A DNA stretch of 64,000 nt from Chamaecrista fasciculata (taxonomy: Eukaryota; Streptophyta; Magnoliopsida; Fabales; Fabaceae), in contig QANZ01046202.1 of assembly GCA_003254925.1 (NCBI GenBank), forward strand, positions 1 to 64,000, written 5' to 3'. The position numbers and the translations under genes were made by a program. Of the stretch, positions 9,927-22,480 are shown one piece after another. Each line of letters opens with the position of its first letter. The first letter of the stretch is position 1. The notes beneath the pieces were generated by a model that was not told where the DNA came from, ran no database searches, and saw only the letters and a list, made by a program, of their open reading frames with translations.

Positions 9927-12900
9927 TAATAAAAAAAACATGTGGAGCGCTTTCATTCAAATAATTTATAAATCAAATGTGTGATGTGTCTAGCCATCAG
10001 GATGACAATATATATATATATATAATTAGTTAGTATATGCTGGAAATATATTTTTTTTGTAAACAAGTGTGAAGCATATCTTTTTTTGGCGCAAGTGTGA
10101 AGCATCTCTTGTTATAAAGTTTTGTGAACTAAAAAATAATATAGTAAACAGATTCGTAAAATATCTCCCATCTCTCCGTTGAAAAGGTCTAAACCTTGTT
10201 CAACTGTTCAACATTTAAAGAAAAGGACAAAAAGAGGCTCCATTATTTTATTAGAGAAGCTACGAATACGAAGTTTGCAACTATGTCGGAGGGAAGATAG
10301 TCGGCCAGGTAAAGATCAAACAGGTCTAAATGCCTAATTTTTTTTAAAGCATAATGCCAAATGATATTTACAACCCAATATTATAATACAGAAGAAGAAT
10401 AATTTATAAACATTGTTAAACCAGATGATCAATAAATTAAAGTGCAACTAATCATATTTACAGGATGAAAATCATCACCAATTTTGGTGTCTCAAACAAA
10501 ATGTTTATATGAAACTCTTTACATATAAAAAATGTAGTATATTAGTGTTCGTCCTAAACGTAAATGTCATAGATTCCTTCATCAATTTGTTAAGTAATAC
10601 ATTAAATGTTTTTCGGCATATATGCTCAAATCTAAGTCAATATCGAGTATTGAAATAAAATATCTCATAAAGAAAGATTAAAAAAAATAGATTTAGACGA
10701 AATCATCACAAAACTTGGGCGACAAAAAATCTAATTTATTCCAAAGAAAAACATATAAAAAGAGAAAAGTCATGGAGGAATTATAATTACTACGATCTCT
10801 CCCTGAAGATCAAAAACAAATTAAGAAGAAGAATTAAAGGTGAAGCAGAGAAAACCAGAGGGAAAGAAAGAAAGAGAGAATGTAGCAATTACCATCAGAA
10901 ATGTTTGCCTAATAAATATACAATACAAAGCAAAATATTAAAGCAAATCCCATAACTAACCAACCACTATAATTATACACATGGTTAAACTTAGGTAATA
11001 TTTTTTTTTTNTCATGATAAGAAAAATATTAAATATATATATATATATTTTGGTAACATATATATATTTTGGTAAATATACATTTTCATATGACTAGCAA
11101 TGCAAGAAAGAATATAAATAAAAATTATGATCGATACCTCTTGACAATACTGGAATAATATTGTTTGGCGAAACTCGAAGGTTAATCCCTCCATGGCCTT
11201 AAGGGGCTATTCATTCCACAGTTCAGTTTTATGATGATGTCTTTTTTAATTGTAAGTTTGTAGCGTCGTACTTTTTGAATGCGGATGAGTTTATGGTGTC
11301 GGCAAGTTGTGTTCCTGAAGGTCCCATGAGTTCTCTCAATGTAGTTAACCAATAGAGATAGACACCTCTCGACTTCCTCAGTTTGTGTTTCTTACCGTTT
11401 GATGTTATAAAAAAGATAGAGTCATTTGTCATCATCAAAATCATTGAAATTACCTCTGACATTCTCTGTAATAATGACTATTGATCTAATGGGAATAACC
11501 TAGGTTCTCCCTTGCATTGTCCTATATATATCATTTCATCCCCAAATTATATAGTTTATTAGTGGAATTCTATGACATACATTTTATATGGTCTAACTAT
11601 ATATTTTTAGATCTGAGATTCTGAGTCTCATCTTGAGTTCTTTCTCACACTCTTGTCAATAATCAACTTTCTAAATAAAGGAAAGGAGGTCTTAAAATTC
11701 TCTCTTATCCTTCTCCTCAATCTCTAATTCAAACATATTCTAAATTTATAATATTGTGAAATTTGTTGGTCATGAGTTTTAAAGGTGTTTTTTACCGTTA
11801 AATAAATTAAAAATTAAAAGATAATTATTTATTTTTCAAGAAATGAAATTATGAGAAAAAATGTGGAAAATTCTCTTCACAATTATTGCTGGATAAATAG
11901 TTGAAAGACATATAGGGACATAGAAGAAATTTCTCAACCCGCTTTGTGTAAGTGTCATTCCATTCAATAAAGTTACTTGGATCTATTAGCCGAATTTATC
12001 GTCATTTAAATAATTTAAAAAAGACTAATTATGTAATTGATTAAGTAAGCTCACTTAGTTTATCATATGGTCAAATTTTCATTTTGATCCTTAAATTACA
12101 GGATGAATTTTATTCTAGTCCTTAAATGCATTTTGGTTCTGCTTTGGTTCGTAAATATGTTTGTAGAATAAATAAGGGACTAAATTGTTAACTTAGTAAA
12201 GAAAGAGAGACCAAATAGTAAATTTTCTCTTATTTTTAATTTCATAGACTATAGTTTTAAACGTGGACGACCAGAAAGGGGTGGAGCCATATAATATAAG
12301 ATATAATTTTGGTCTTATATCTTTTTAAAATTAAAAGTTTCACTTATCAGTTTCAATTACTAAATCCAGTCATATATTTTTAATTTTAAATTTGAATATA
12401 ATAAATCTCGATTTAGTTTTTAGTTTTTATTTTTTGACGAGTTATTCTGCTATTTAGTTAAAGCTCCACCGACAAATATGGTCAAAGTAGACAATAAAAG
12501 TGGATTGATTATTTTATGGTGAAACGAGTGAAGTTAGTTATATTTATTTAAAAACCAAGTTAAATTTAAAGACTAAATTTTTAATAATTACAATAATTCA
12601 AGAATTAATCACACTTAGAAACTTTAATTTTTTTGGCCAAAATACTTGCAGGTTGCAAACTTATTGAATACGTATAAATTATAAATTGGGCATATATGAA
12701 AAAAAAAAGGTGGATACCTTTTCTAACCGTTGGATCGATGTTTAATATCTTAAGATTTGTATAAAATAATATTTTATATTAATTTTAAAATATTAAACTT
12801 GGATCCAAATGACTTGGAGGTGGGAAACCCAAGATACCTCTTTAATCCTAATAAAACTTTCCCCATTTTTTGGCATAATTTCATTAAAAAATGTTCAAGA

Positions 12901-13432
12901 TGGGAGGAAAAAATTTGGGGTGCTTTGCCTATTGACTTTTCATATCATTGCCCTTCTAAATTTGTAATTCTAATAAGATTACGAAGTCCATTGACTTTGG
13001 GGTGCTTTGCCTATTAACTTTTCTAACCAATGGGCTTTTCATAATTTCATTAAAGCGTGACGCACGGCACACGCACCAAACCAATATCCCTACATTTCAC
13101 ATTGAGGTTCGAAGTCCATTGCATAGTTGTCAAATCAAACGTGTTTACCATGTACTATCCTCAATTCCTCATTTAGATCATGACTTTTTTTACGGAATTA
13201 ATTAATTATTAAACGGTGTGATATTCAATTTATCAATTCAAATATTTGTAATATATAATTAATATAAGTTTTGAGATACAACTGATCGAACAATTGAGGG
13301 AAAAAAAACTTATTCAATACAATGTATAAGATATGCTTTTCTTCCTTTGTCTGTATTATGTAATTTGTATAGAAACTCATCATTAAAATGGCCAAAGCGA
13401 GTTGCATAATTATAAATGCAAGAAATAATGTG
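9927..13432. other. Gene-poor AT-rich stretch
   Basis: No supported gene. It contains a single N at 11011 next to a T run, short AT microsatellites (about 10010-10024 and 11034-11050), and degenerate TE-like text. At about 12150-12230 the words actaaattgtt...gagaccaaatagtaaat resemble the right end of the MULE at 46322-46835. A 26-bp near-direct repeat (ttggggtgctttgcctatt) occurs at about 12917 and 12999. A 77-codon minus-strand frame at 11229-11462 has no recognisable domain and I do not call it a gene. Confidence 0.5.
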
Positions 13433-13437
13433 TTCTA

Positions 13438-13751
13438 TGTCATAAATAATAAATAATAATGGTTATCAATATTCACAATTGACTCTTAATATTTTTCATG
13501 TATAGAAGTTTAAAGTTTTCTTTGCAATCGTGTTTATCATCTTTAGTTTTCCGTGTATGCATCAATATGATTCTATCCCTTCATTATGTACATTAAGTTG
13601 GTACATCTCTCTTAGAGATCCTTTAGCCTATAAGTTGAGGCTTTATGTGTTGATGTAAAGTTGATGATATCAGTTGAATGATATAAGAACCACTTTGCCC
13701 TCTTACTTTTCTCTATTCTTTGAGTATTCATATTTCTTATATTTTATAACA
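13438..13751 (+). repeat. Left LTR of the copia element
   Basis: The 314-bp direct repeat is partner to 20354-20653. It begins tgtcataaat, with an AATA-rich expansion relative to the right LTR, and ends ttttataaca. Shared text includes tgtacattaagttggtacat and tagagatccttta. It is followed immediately by the primer-binding-site region. Confidence 0.9.
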
Positions 13752-13771
13752 CGTTATCAGCATGAGCCTCT
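13752..13771 (+). promoter_or_regulatory. Likely tRNA primer binding site of the copia element
   Basis: The stretch cgttatcagcatgagcc directly follows the left LTR end, the position of a reverse-transcription primer site. It is not the common initiator-Met version (TGGTATCAGAGC). I cannot name the tRNA with confidence. Confidence 0.55.
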
Positions 13772-14244
13772 ACTGATTTGAGCTTTTGGCATCTGAGTCT
13801 ACCCATTCAAGTTTTCGCCATCTGCTCATGAGTCTCTATCAATTTGAGTTTTTGGTAACTAAGTATGAATCTCTTCTGTTTTCAGTTTTGGATAATTAAA
13901 GAGGTAAGTTAATTATTTTTCAAGTTTTCTTGTTGAATTACTAAGGGTATGAAACTTTTATACTCGACTGTTTATCATTATCATAATATATTTTATGTTT
14001 ATTATTGTGGTTGTCTTCTTACGATTTGGAAATATTTCGTATAGCCTGAAATTAAACTTCATATGATTAAGTTTTCATATGATTAAATAAAGTGACTAAG
14101 TCACATGTAATTGCAGTTTCATATGATTAAGTAAATGATTTGAAGCCATATTATGTTTTGATTCAATAAGGTTGAATCAATTATTGTATTCATGCCAAAG
14201 ATTAGTGCATTTAAAGGTTATTGCACATGTTGATAATTTATCAA

Positions 14245-14534
14245 AGGCAATAGTTTGGTTCTTTAGCTATTGAAGCTGTATAATATCACCATTGACGGCT
14301 AATAGACTTTGGCTATTGAAACTGTCTAATATTAGCCCCGAAGGCTAATAAACTTTGGTTATTGAAGCTGTTTAATATTATACTTGAAGGCTAATAGATT
14401 TTGACTATTGAAGCTGTCTAATATCAATCCTAAAGGCTAATAGTTTGACTATTGAAATGATCTAATAATGCCTTGAAGGCAATGGTTTGGCTATTGAAGC
14501 TGTGTGATATCAGCCATTAAGGCTAATAGTCAAA
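14245..14534 (+). repeat. Tandem repeats in the copia leader, about 55-60 bp units
   Basis: About five degenerate units of the form ggctattgaagctgt...aatat...aaggctaatag follow each other in the untranslated leader or gag region of the copia element. The array is cut at its right side by the nested MULE and resumes briefly after it (ccttgaaggcgaatag at about 16288). Similar short iterations (cctgaagaactaaatatgag) occur at about 16960-17060. Confidence 0.75.
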
Positions 14535-14543
14535 TAAAAATTA

Positions 14544-16275
14544 GGGTAAATTACATAAAAGGGTCCTGTGGTTTGACCCATTTTCAGATAGGGTCCTGTG
14601 GTTTAAAAAGTGTCAAATAGGGGGTCTGTGGTTTGCTCCGTTAACAAAAAGGGTCCTGAGGTATATTTCTCTCCAAAATTTAACAGAAATCTTAGCTAAA
14701 ATACTATTTTAAGACCCTAACTATTAATTTTTATGTGTTTCACTCCCTAATATAACAGAAATTGACTTTTTGGGACTATTTTGTAATTTTAATCTCTCAA
14801 AAGTTTTATTCTTTTACATTAAGATCCTTTTCCTTTTATAATATGATCAAAATGTAAGTGAATTTCTCCAAAAATACAAAAAAAAAAAAATCTCTCTCTC
14901 TCGAACTGGTCTCTCTCTCCATCGCCGCCCTTGCTGTTCTCGTCTTCGGATATGATAATCCACGAAACATCGCACATTGCTCCAAATACAGCTGTGATTT
15001 CTCCGATTCGGGGCAATTCTCAATCCTTCGATAGAAATCCGCAAGCGTCTCGACGAAGTCAACGGGTTTGAGACAAGGTTCGATTTGTGGTTCACTAGAA
15101 AGCATCTTAGCCACAGTCATGAAGTCCATATTCTCCAACTGCCGATACCTCTCATCTCCAGTAACCTGGCTTTTCGTCGTCGTGGGGAGATTGGTGGAAC
15201 CGGAACCGTTTTTAGGGTTGCTGCAAAATGACGAGGTTCGAAGAAGCTTGAATGGTTTCGAGAATCGGACACACCTCCTTCGAGCACGAAACATAGGCTA
15301 CTTCGTCGTTTCCTGGAATCAAAAACGGTGAAATCGAAAGATGGAATGCAAGAGGTGCATCATGGATCGGATCATTTCATTGAACACACAATGAGAATGC
15401 AGCAATGGTTTAAGAAATCGGAATTGCAAAGGCTGGATTTTCTTTTCTTCGTCGGAATCAAAAATAGGAGAGAGTAGCAGAGTGGAGAAGGTTTAAATTG
15501 AACAACACACTTATTCAAGAGTGAAAATGGCTCATGATGTACCAGTAATCAACAAGAAAGCAAGGAATAAACTAGAAATTTGAGTGGGCATCGAAGAAGA
15601 AGAAGAAGCAAAACAATGGAGAAGAGGAGAAGAAAACTTACAAAGGAGGAAGGAGATGGCGGCGGACGGCGGCATGGGGTGGTGGCTCGCCGGAGAGAAA
15701 ATTTGTGTTTTTGGACAAATTCACTTAAAATCTTAATTTATTTTCTTTTCTTACGTTTTGATCCTATTATATAAAAAGAAAAGGACCTTAATATAAGAAA
15801 ATAAAACTTTTGGGGATGAAAGCTTATTTTTCATCTATTTTAAACAGAAAAATGGATGGAAAACGTTAGAGGGACCAACTTTGACAAATTTTGGATAACT
15901 GAGGGACCAATATGGAACGAAAAATAACAGAGGGACTTATTTAGAACAATGAGCATAACAGAGGGACCAAAATAGCACTTTGGCCGGAAAAGGACTTTAA
16001 TGTAAAAAAATAAAACTTTTCAGAGATTAAAATTACAAAATAGCCCCAAAAAGTCAATTTCCGTTTTATTAGGGAGTGAAACACATAAAAATTAATAGTT
16101 AGGGTCTTAAAATAGTATTTTAGCTAAGATTTCCGTTAAATTTTGGACAGAAATATACCTCAGAACCCTCTTTGTTAACGGAGCAAACCACAAACCCCCT
16201 ATTTGACACTTTTTAAACCACAGGACCCTATCTGAAAATGGGCCAAACCACAGGCCCCTTTTATGTAATTTACCC
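14544..16275. mobile_element. MULE with perfect 9-bp TSD, nested in copia, carrying a presequence-like open frame
   Basis: The 1732-bp element starts gggtaaattac and ends gtaatttaccc. The identical 9-bp repeat taaaaatta flanks it at 14535-14543 and 16276-16284. The arms are inverted repeats of about 300 bp; the right arm has a roughly 200-bp insertion (about 15781-15985) between two partial copies of aaaaggaccttaat. The arms contain about 30-bp iterations of gggtcctgtggttt. The non-repeated core (about 14850-15740) includes a 152-codon minus-strand frame whose start looks like a mitochondrial presequence. This is the Pack-MULE architecture: terminal repeats around a host-like fragment and no transposase. 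Confidence 0.9.
14836..15294 (-). pseudogene. Open frame inside the MULE, possibly a captured host gene fragment
   Basis: A true ATG at 15294 opens a 152-codon minus-strand frame. Residues 1-35 are rich in Arg, Ser, Lys and Phe with almost no acids (MFRARRRCVRFSKPFKLL), like a mitochondrial targeting peptide. Residues 50-112 look like ordinary soluble protein (ENMDFMTVAKML; VETLADFYRRIENCPESEKS; LYLEQCAMFRGL). After about residue 115 the translation becomes low-complexity and runs into the MULE arm, so the protein-like part ends there. Upstream on the minus strand a gattccag word looks like a splice acceptor. I do not recognise the parent gene. Captured fragment is an inference from context. 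Confidence 0.5.
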
Positions 16276-19200
16276 TAAAAATTACTAACCTTGAAGGCGA
16301 ATAGAAATATATTTTGACAAATTGCTAATAGCAATTACGGTTTTGTTAAACAAAAATATTTGTCAATAGTCCTGAAGACTAACATCAATCTAAATATTTG
16401 ATAGACCTGAAGGCCTATATCAAAATAAATATTTTATTTTAGATGCAGATTGATTGATGTATTTTTAGACTTGATATGAGATCACAATTAATCTTGTGAA
16501 GTGTTTGATATATCAAAATATTGAGATTGAGTCTCTTATAGAGACGATGTTTGATATATTGATATTGAATCTTCAGTAGAGACGGTGTCTGATATATCAA
16601 AATTATTGATATTGGGACTCTAGAAGAGACGAGAGTGACAATATGTCAATTATTAAATGAGACTATCATTGATTTCTTTTGGCAAGTGAACCTGAAGTTC
16701 ACAGTACATTTATTCTGATAATGATTAATTTTCTCTGAAAGAAAGAAAATTAAAAAATCTCACGAAGATACTTTGGAAGAGTAATAATATATACTCTAGA
16801 AAAGTGAGATTCTCATATTAACAAGATTGTATTTCTTGACGTAACCCTGTAGTGGTTTAGAATTTGGATACTATTAAAGTATGACATCAATAAACTTAAA
16901 GAAAATTTGAGTATATGACATGAATGAGTTCTTAAATCTTGGTATCTCAATGAATATGAGATAGTTCCTGAAGAACTAAATATGATATGGTTCCTGAAGA
17001 ACTGAATATGAGATAGTTTCTGAAGAACCAAATATGAGATAGTTCCCGAAGAACTAAATCCTTTTATTTAATTTATTTATCTCATTTATTTCTTTCAATT
17101 ATATATCTATATATTTTCTATTATCCATTTTTCATTTGGTTAATAATTTATAAGTTAATAATGTATTCCTATATTTCTTTCATAATTTCATTTATATGAT
17201 TTCTTGTTTGAGTATAAATCATGTATTCATCATATTGTATGTCATACAATCAAATATCTTATTGAATTATATTAAGTTTTCCTTAAGGAAAGAAAGAAAA
17301 AAAGTTATGGAGGAAAAAGTAAATATAATATTGGGCATGTAATCGTCAGAAGAGCTCTCCAACTTGAACTATATTTGTATCAATACAATTAAAACATATG
17401 TTGTAATGGACCAGAAGTTCATTGACATATGTTGTAATGAAGCAGAGGTTCATTAATTTAAATGAGAAATGAACCAGAAGTTCATTAATTTAAAGGATAC
17501 ATTTATAATTTTGTATGACCGGTTAGACCATCCCGGTTCACGAATAATGCAAACTCAAATTAATGCCTATTAAAGAGCCAAAGGTTTCTTGTATATAATG
17601 AGTTCTTATGATGCATGTTCTCAAAGAAATATGGTTTTAAGACCATTACCAGCAAAAATTGGGATTGGATCTCTTGGAATTCTTGAACGCGTTCATAGAA
17701 AAATTGTGGACCTGAAGTGCCACCTTGTGGACATGTCGATCCACTTTGTTCAAATAAAAAGATTTAGCTCAAGTTTTGGATTATCGTATTAAGAATATTT
17801 GATAATACTGGTGAATTTATATCTCAAGTTTTAAAGGGCTATTATATGCTAGTTGGGATAAACGTGGTACATCATATTGTTTATGTCCACATGGTAAATG
17901 GTCTTGTTGAATAATTAAATGTCTGATGAGAACATATCAATTTATATGATGCAGCGCTTGTACGCATTAAACTAACAACGTATCGTAAATTCTCCCTTAT
18001 GATATTGGCTTTGGGTCAGGAGCCGAATATTTTTCATTTAAGAATTCTTTGGGTGCTGGATGTATATTGCTCCACCATGTGAATCATAATAGGCCCCAAC
18101 AAAAGTTGAAATATAAGTTGGGTATGAATCCCGCCCAATTATTAAATATCTTAAACTCCTGAAGGGAGATAGTGCATAACATGATTTGTCAATGAAATTA
18201 ATTTTTCAGCATTAGGGGAAGAAATAAAATAGCTAGAAAAATGAATTAAAAGGAATGCAGGGTTACTATATTCATTTGATCCTCATGTGAACTTAAAGTT
18301 CAAAGAATAATTTATTTGAAGAATATTGTAAATAAATTGCAAACTATAATGCATTCACTGGCCCATGAAAAATGACAAAGTCAGATTTTCCAGCTGAAAA
18401 TGCTCCAATATATATTAAAGTCCCTGAAGGGACTAATCGATTCCAGAGATAAGAATCCTCGAAAATAAAAAGGAGCATATGAAAAAGATGGTCGAATTGA
18501 GGAAATATAAGAAGGCATAATGAATGAAAAATCTCCAGAAGAGATTCGAGTACCTGAAAGTGAATAATATAATGAGATCTCAATATGTTTATTATTGCCA
18601 AAGTATGGAACCGACATGAAAATATTGTCGACAAAGTATTTACGTATAATGTAGCGATACAAATTACAAATTATAAAAACTTTGAGGATCATGAATAACA
18701 TTTCGTCGAAGAGTGTCGACAATAAAAATTGGCCAGATTGAAAAGAAAGGATCCAAGATGAGTAAAACTCACTCGAGAAATGTAGAAATTTTTGGACTTG
18801 AAGTCCAAGACATGGTGGTGTACAACCAGCATGTTGGTGTACAGTCAGTTGAATATAAATAAGTCTTTGTGTGAAAGGAAACGAGCAAATTGAAATTTTG
18901 AGATGCAAAGACTAGAAATTTATTTTAAGGAGTTTAATTCTCCAGTGGTGGATGCAATTATTTTTTGAATATATGGTCTGCCTGTTTATAAAAGACTTTG
19001 ATGTCCAAATATTTGAAGATGTGAAGTTAGTGGGGTACAAATGAGTTTATGAGTAAAATCGTAATGAAAATGAAAGGCTAAAGTCGTAAGATATAAACTC
19101 AAATGTCTCACATTGAATATGTAAAGACATATTCTCTGGAGATGGATGCAATCCTGAAGATGGATGCGACCCCCTTCAAATATTTTAGTAGTCTGACATT

Positions 19201-20353
19201 GTATGAAAAACTTGATATGCATATAATGATTATGGTTATAGTCCATTCCTATGGCTTATTGGACAATGAAATTTTTATGAAAATCCCTGAAGGATTATAA
19301 GAAGCATGCCAGATGTCTTGCTTAATAAAGATGAATAAAATCCTACATGGGTTTGAAAAAAAAAAACTGGACATATGTGGTACAGTTGTCCCAAGAAATA
19401 TTATTTAAAAGATATCAAAATGTGTAATCAATATTGTGTATATTTGTTATTGTTGGAACTCCTGAAGAGTTCAAAACATAGTAAAATATTGATAGTTTTG
19501 CAAGAAAGATTTTGCAAAGATAAAATTTTGTCTCATCTTACATATTAAGCATATTATAATAGTGAGGTTATTATTCATATTATTTAAAAAGTGTATTAAG
19601 ATAGTTTTACATGGATAAGGTGCATGGTCTAGATGCATCCATGATGGTTAGATAAATCATTTGAAGCGCTAAAGTATCCTTTTAACCTCAAATGAAGTAA
19701 ATTCATTGGTCTTGTAGTACCATATCTTAATATTATAAAAGGATTCATTTTTTCGGTACACTTGCTAGCGAGGTAAGTTCTTCATTAATCAAAGGTCATT
19801 CACAAGGAATGAAAAATAGTTTAAAGATAGCGGTTTATTTTATTTAAATAATTTTAGTTCATTATTCCTTGATGATATAGATATTAGTTGATTATCTAAT
19901 CTTCATAAACAATGCATAAGGCAAATCAAGAATGTGTTTAGTTGAGACTACTAATTCAACACATCCAGAAGATGTGTAATTTGTTTTTGCAGGGAAATAT
20001 ATCACCCTTATTGTATGAAGATAATAGGACATGTATAGTTCAACTAAAAGAAAATTTAGCAGATTTACTCGTGATATCAAAAACAAGACGACATAGAAGT
20101 TCAACAAATTTGGTCAAGTGATAATTTAGCAGATTTTTATGGAGGCATTGCCAATTGCATCATTTGAGAACTTGGTTTATCAAATTGGAATGCGTCAATT
20201 AAAAGACCCTTAGTGATGTTATGATGAGGGGGAGATACGCATTGTACTCTTTTTCCCTTCAACATGGTTTTGTCCCACTGGGTTTTCCTGACAAGGTTTT
20301 TAATGAGGCAGCTTGTAATGCGTATCAATAAATTGTGAATATTCAAAGGGGAG

Positions 20354-20653
20354 TGTTATGAATAATAATGGTTATGAATATCCACAATTGACTTTTGATA
20401 TTCTCCATGTATAGAAGTTTGAAGTTTTCTCTGTAATCGTGTTTACCATGTTTAGTTTCCCGTGTATACATCAATATGATTCTATCGCTTCATTATGTAC
20501 ATTAAGTTGGTACATCTCCCTTAGAGATCCTTTAGGCTATAAATCGAGGTTTTATGTGTTGATGTAAAGTTGATGATATCAGTTGAATGATAAAAACCAC
20601 TTTACCCTCTTACTTTTCTCAATTCTTTGAGTATTCATATTTATTTTATAACA
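20354..20653 (+). repeat. Right LTR of the copia element
   Basis: The 300-bp partner of 13438-13751 begins tgttatgaataataatgg after the purine tract aaaggggag and ends ttttataaca before the target duplication ttcta. Confidence 0.9.
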
Positions 20654-20658
20654 TTCTA

Positions 20659-21157
20659 AACGATATCTATATATTATTTCTTTCCCACATATTGATCTGG
20701 AATTCTGGACCCTTGAAATACTTTGTATGATAAAGTTGGAGGACAATAATTAAAATTAAGATAAGATCACTGCAAGCGTCAAGCGTATACACATTATGCG
20801 TTCTTTATGAATTTTTCTATAATTTATTACTAATAATCGCTGCATAATGGTGTTTTCAACGAAAACACGAGTAGCATGAACCTTACTTCGTTCAATTAAT
20901 TGAAGACAGCTGGTGGCTGATTGTAACCATGCATCAACTGGCTGCTAAAATATGAATTTCTTATGGCTGCTAAAAGCCTAAACCAATAGGATCAACAAAC
21001 TAAACAAAGCATTACGTACAGAGAGCTAGTTAAATTTTGTTTGAGATTATATCATTATAAAATGAAAACATCAATTTGAACCTTATTTTGTTTGAATGAA
21101 TATCCTTATTTAATTTATGGAAAAAAAAAAAACACCAATATCAAAATAACTAGGCGG
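20659..21157. other. Spacer between copia and the MULE cluster
   Basis: No coding region or recognisable repeat. It is AT-rich and ends with an A run at about 21120-21132. Confidence 0.5.
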
Positions 21158-21166
21158 CTAAATTTT

Positions 21167-21882
21167 GGCCAAAACTCTATTTTGGTCTCTATTGTTTACC
21201 TTACATTTTGTTTTGGTTTCTAATATTTTTTTTGTTATGCTTTGGTACTTAATGTTTATTAGAAGTTTCATAAGTGATCCCTCAATATTGGATGTGGTCA
21301 TATCTCTCTTGTTTCAAACCCAAACATGATAAATTAAGAGTTAAAAGATTAAATTTGATGAGTTTTTTTCTTTTCCCAATTCAAGTTATCGACAAATAAA
21401 ATCAAATCATATATGAGATTGGGCTAAGAGATGGGCTTCTTAATTATAAATTTGATTATATATCTCTTGTTTTAATGAGAATGTAATGAAATTAAATAAA
21501 TGACACTGGAGGGACTGATTTGAAAGAGCAGAAACCAGAGGAACCGTGATCCCGTGAACAGCAGCGTCTCTGCTGCATCTTTTTTTCTTTTTTCTTTTTT
21601 TTTTATTTTTTATTTTTTTTAGAAAAAGGCTTTGCCCATTTTTTGTTGGGCTTCTCTTCCTTGTTTTTGTGAGGATTTTTAAANCAAAATTGCAACAAAA
21701 AAAGTTATGGGACCAAAATGAAACCTTTGTCATAGTTATGGGACCAAAAGTGCACTTAAGCCAATTAAATAAATGGTTCAAAACTTTTCAAAAGTTGCAA
21801 ATCAGTCTGAACTAAATGAGTTCACAAAGGACCAAAAATAGAATTTAAGATAAATATTAGAGATCAAAATAGAATTTTAGCC
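21167..21882. mobile_element. MULE-like inverted-repeat element
   Basis: The left end ggccaaaactctattttggtctct and the right end agagatcaaaatagaattttagcc are imperfect inverted repeats. Flanks read ctaaatttt on the left (21158-21166) and actaaaatttt on the right, matching apart from one inserted A, which suggests an old target duplication. A single N lies inside at 21684, next to an A/T-rich part. The segment gggaccaaaagtgcacttaagcc near 21723-21763 is shared with a remnant at 33900-34025. Confidence 0.65.
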
Positions 21883-21911
21883 ACTAAAATTTTAAACTTA
21901 TGATAGTTTTT

Positions 21912-22399
21912 GGGTAAATTACACAGGAGAGCCCTATGGTTTGGCCCATTTACAAAAAGGGTCTCTATAGTTTAAAAAGTGGCAAATAAGAATATGTGGT
22001 TTCCTCTGTTAGCAAAATGGGTTTTAGAAGGTATTTGTCATTCAAAACTAACGGAATTAGGACTATGTGCAGCTCATGTGACTCATTTTCACATACCCAA
22101 TCTCTAATTTTTCCTACATTGTATAGAAGTTGAACCCTATCTCCATATCCTCGCGACCTCTAACTCCCATTCTCGTGAATGGAGGAAGGATTAGGGACAA
22201 ATTCTGCAAAATGAATGAGAAACTAGGGATTGAGTATATGGAAATGGGTCACATGAGGTGCAGATGGTCGTTAACAAATACCTCCTGGGACCTCTTTGCT
22301 AATGGAGGAAACCACAAACTCTTATTTGTCACTTTTTAAACTACATGGATTCTTTCTGTAAATGGACCAACTCACAGGGCTCTTATATGTAATGTACCC
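21912..22399. mobile_element. MULE-like element of the GGGTAAATTAC family
   Basis: A 488-bp element starting gggtaaattacac and ending taatgtaccc. Its inverted arms carry iterations around ctatggtttggccc and gtttaaaaagtggcaaa, closely related to the arms of the nested MULE at 14544-16275. Flanking sequence is tagttttt (21904-21911) versus taattttt (22400-22407), a duplication with one mismatch. A plus-strand frame at 22130-22339 crosses the centre and is not supported as a gene. Confidence 0.78.
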
Positions 22400-22480
22400 T
22401 AATTTTTATTGTTCTTGCCTTCTTGGTAACAAAACCATAACATAAAAAAGTTCAATCTTTTATGGATGCTATAATTTTTT

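Larger units (their letters stand above)
13438..20653 (+). mobile_element. Degraded Ty1/copia LTR retrotransposon with 5-bp TSD, interrupted by a MULE
   Basis: Direct LTRs at 13438-13751 and 20354-20653 begin TGT and end ATAACA. The 5-bp repeat ttcta flanks the element at 13433-13437 and 20654-20658. A primer-binding-site-like stretch (cgttatcagcatgagcc) follows the left LTR, and the purine tract aaaggggag precedes the right LTR at 20345-20353. Translating through stops and shifts gives plus-strand copia pol remnants: integrase core and C-terminal region at about 17640-18180 (NTGEFISQ; GQEPNIFHLRI), and RNase H at about 19990-20220 (LYEDNRTCIVQL; SSDNLADF; GMRQLKDP). No frame is intact. A 1.7-kb MULE sits inside its leader, so it inserted later. 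LTRs look roughly 90% identical by eye. Confidence 0.9.

Noticed and set aside
11229..11462. 77-codon minus-strand frame
   Set aside because: No domain, no homologue I can name, and it lies in AT-rich sequence without promoter or splice context.
14245..14534. CRISPR-like spaced repeats
   Set aside because: The units are contiguous and degenerate with no unique spacers, and the DNA is a plant nuclear retrotransposon.
18344..19300. Overlapping minus- and plus-strand frames of 65-175 codons
   Set aside because: They fall in the decayed pol region of the copia element, whose real signal is on the plus strand in broken frames.
22130..22339. 69-codon frame in a small MULE
   Set aside because: It spans the centre of a palindromic element and has no protein-like features.
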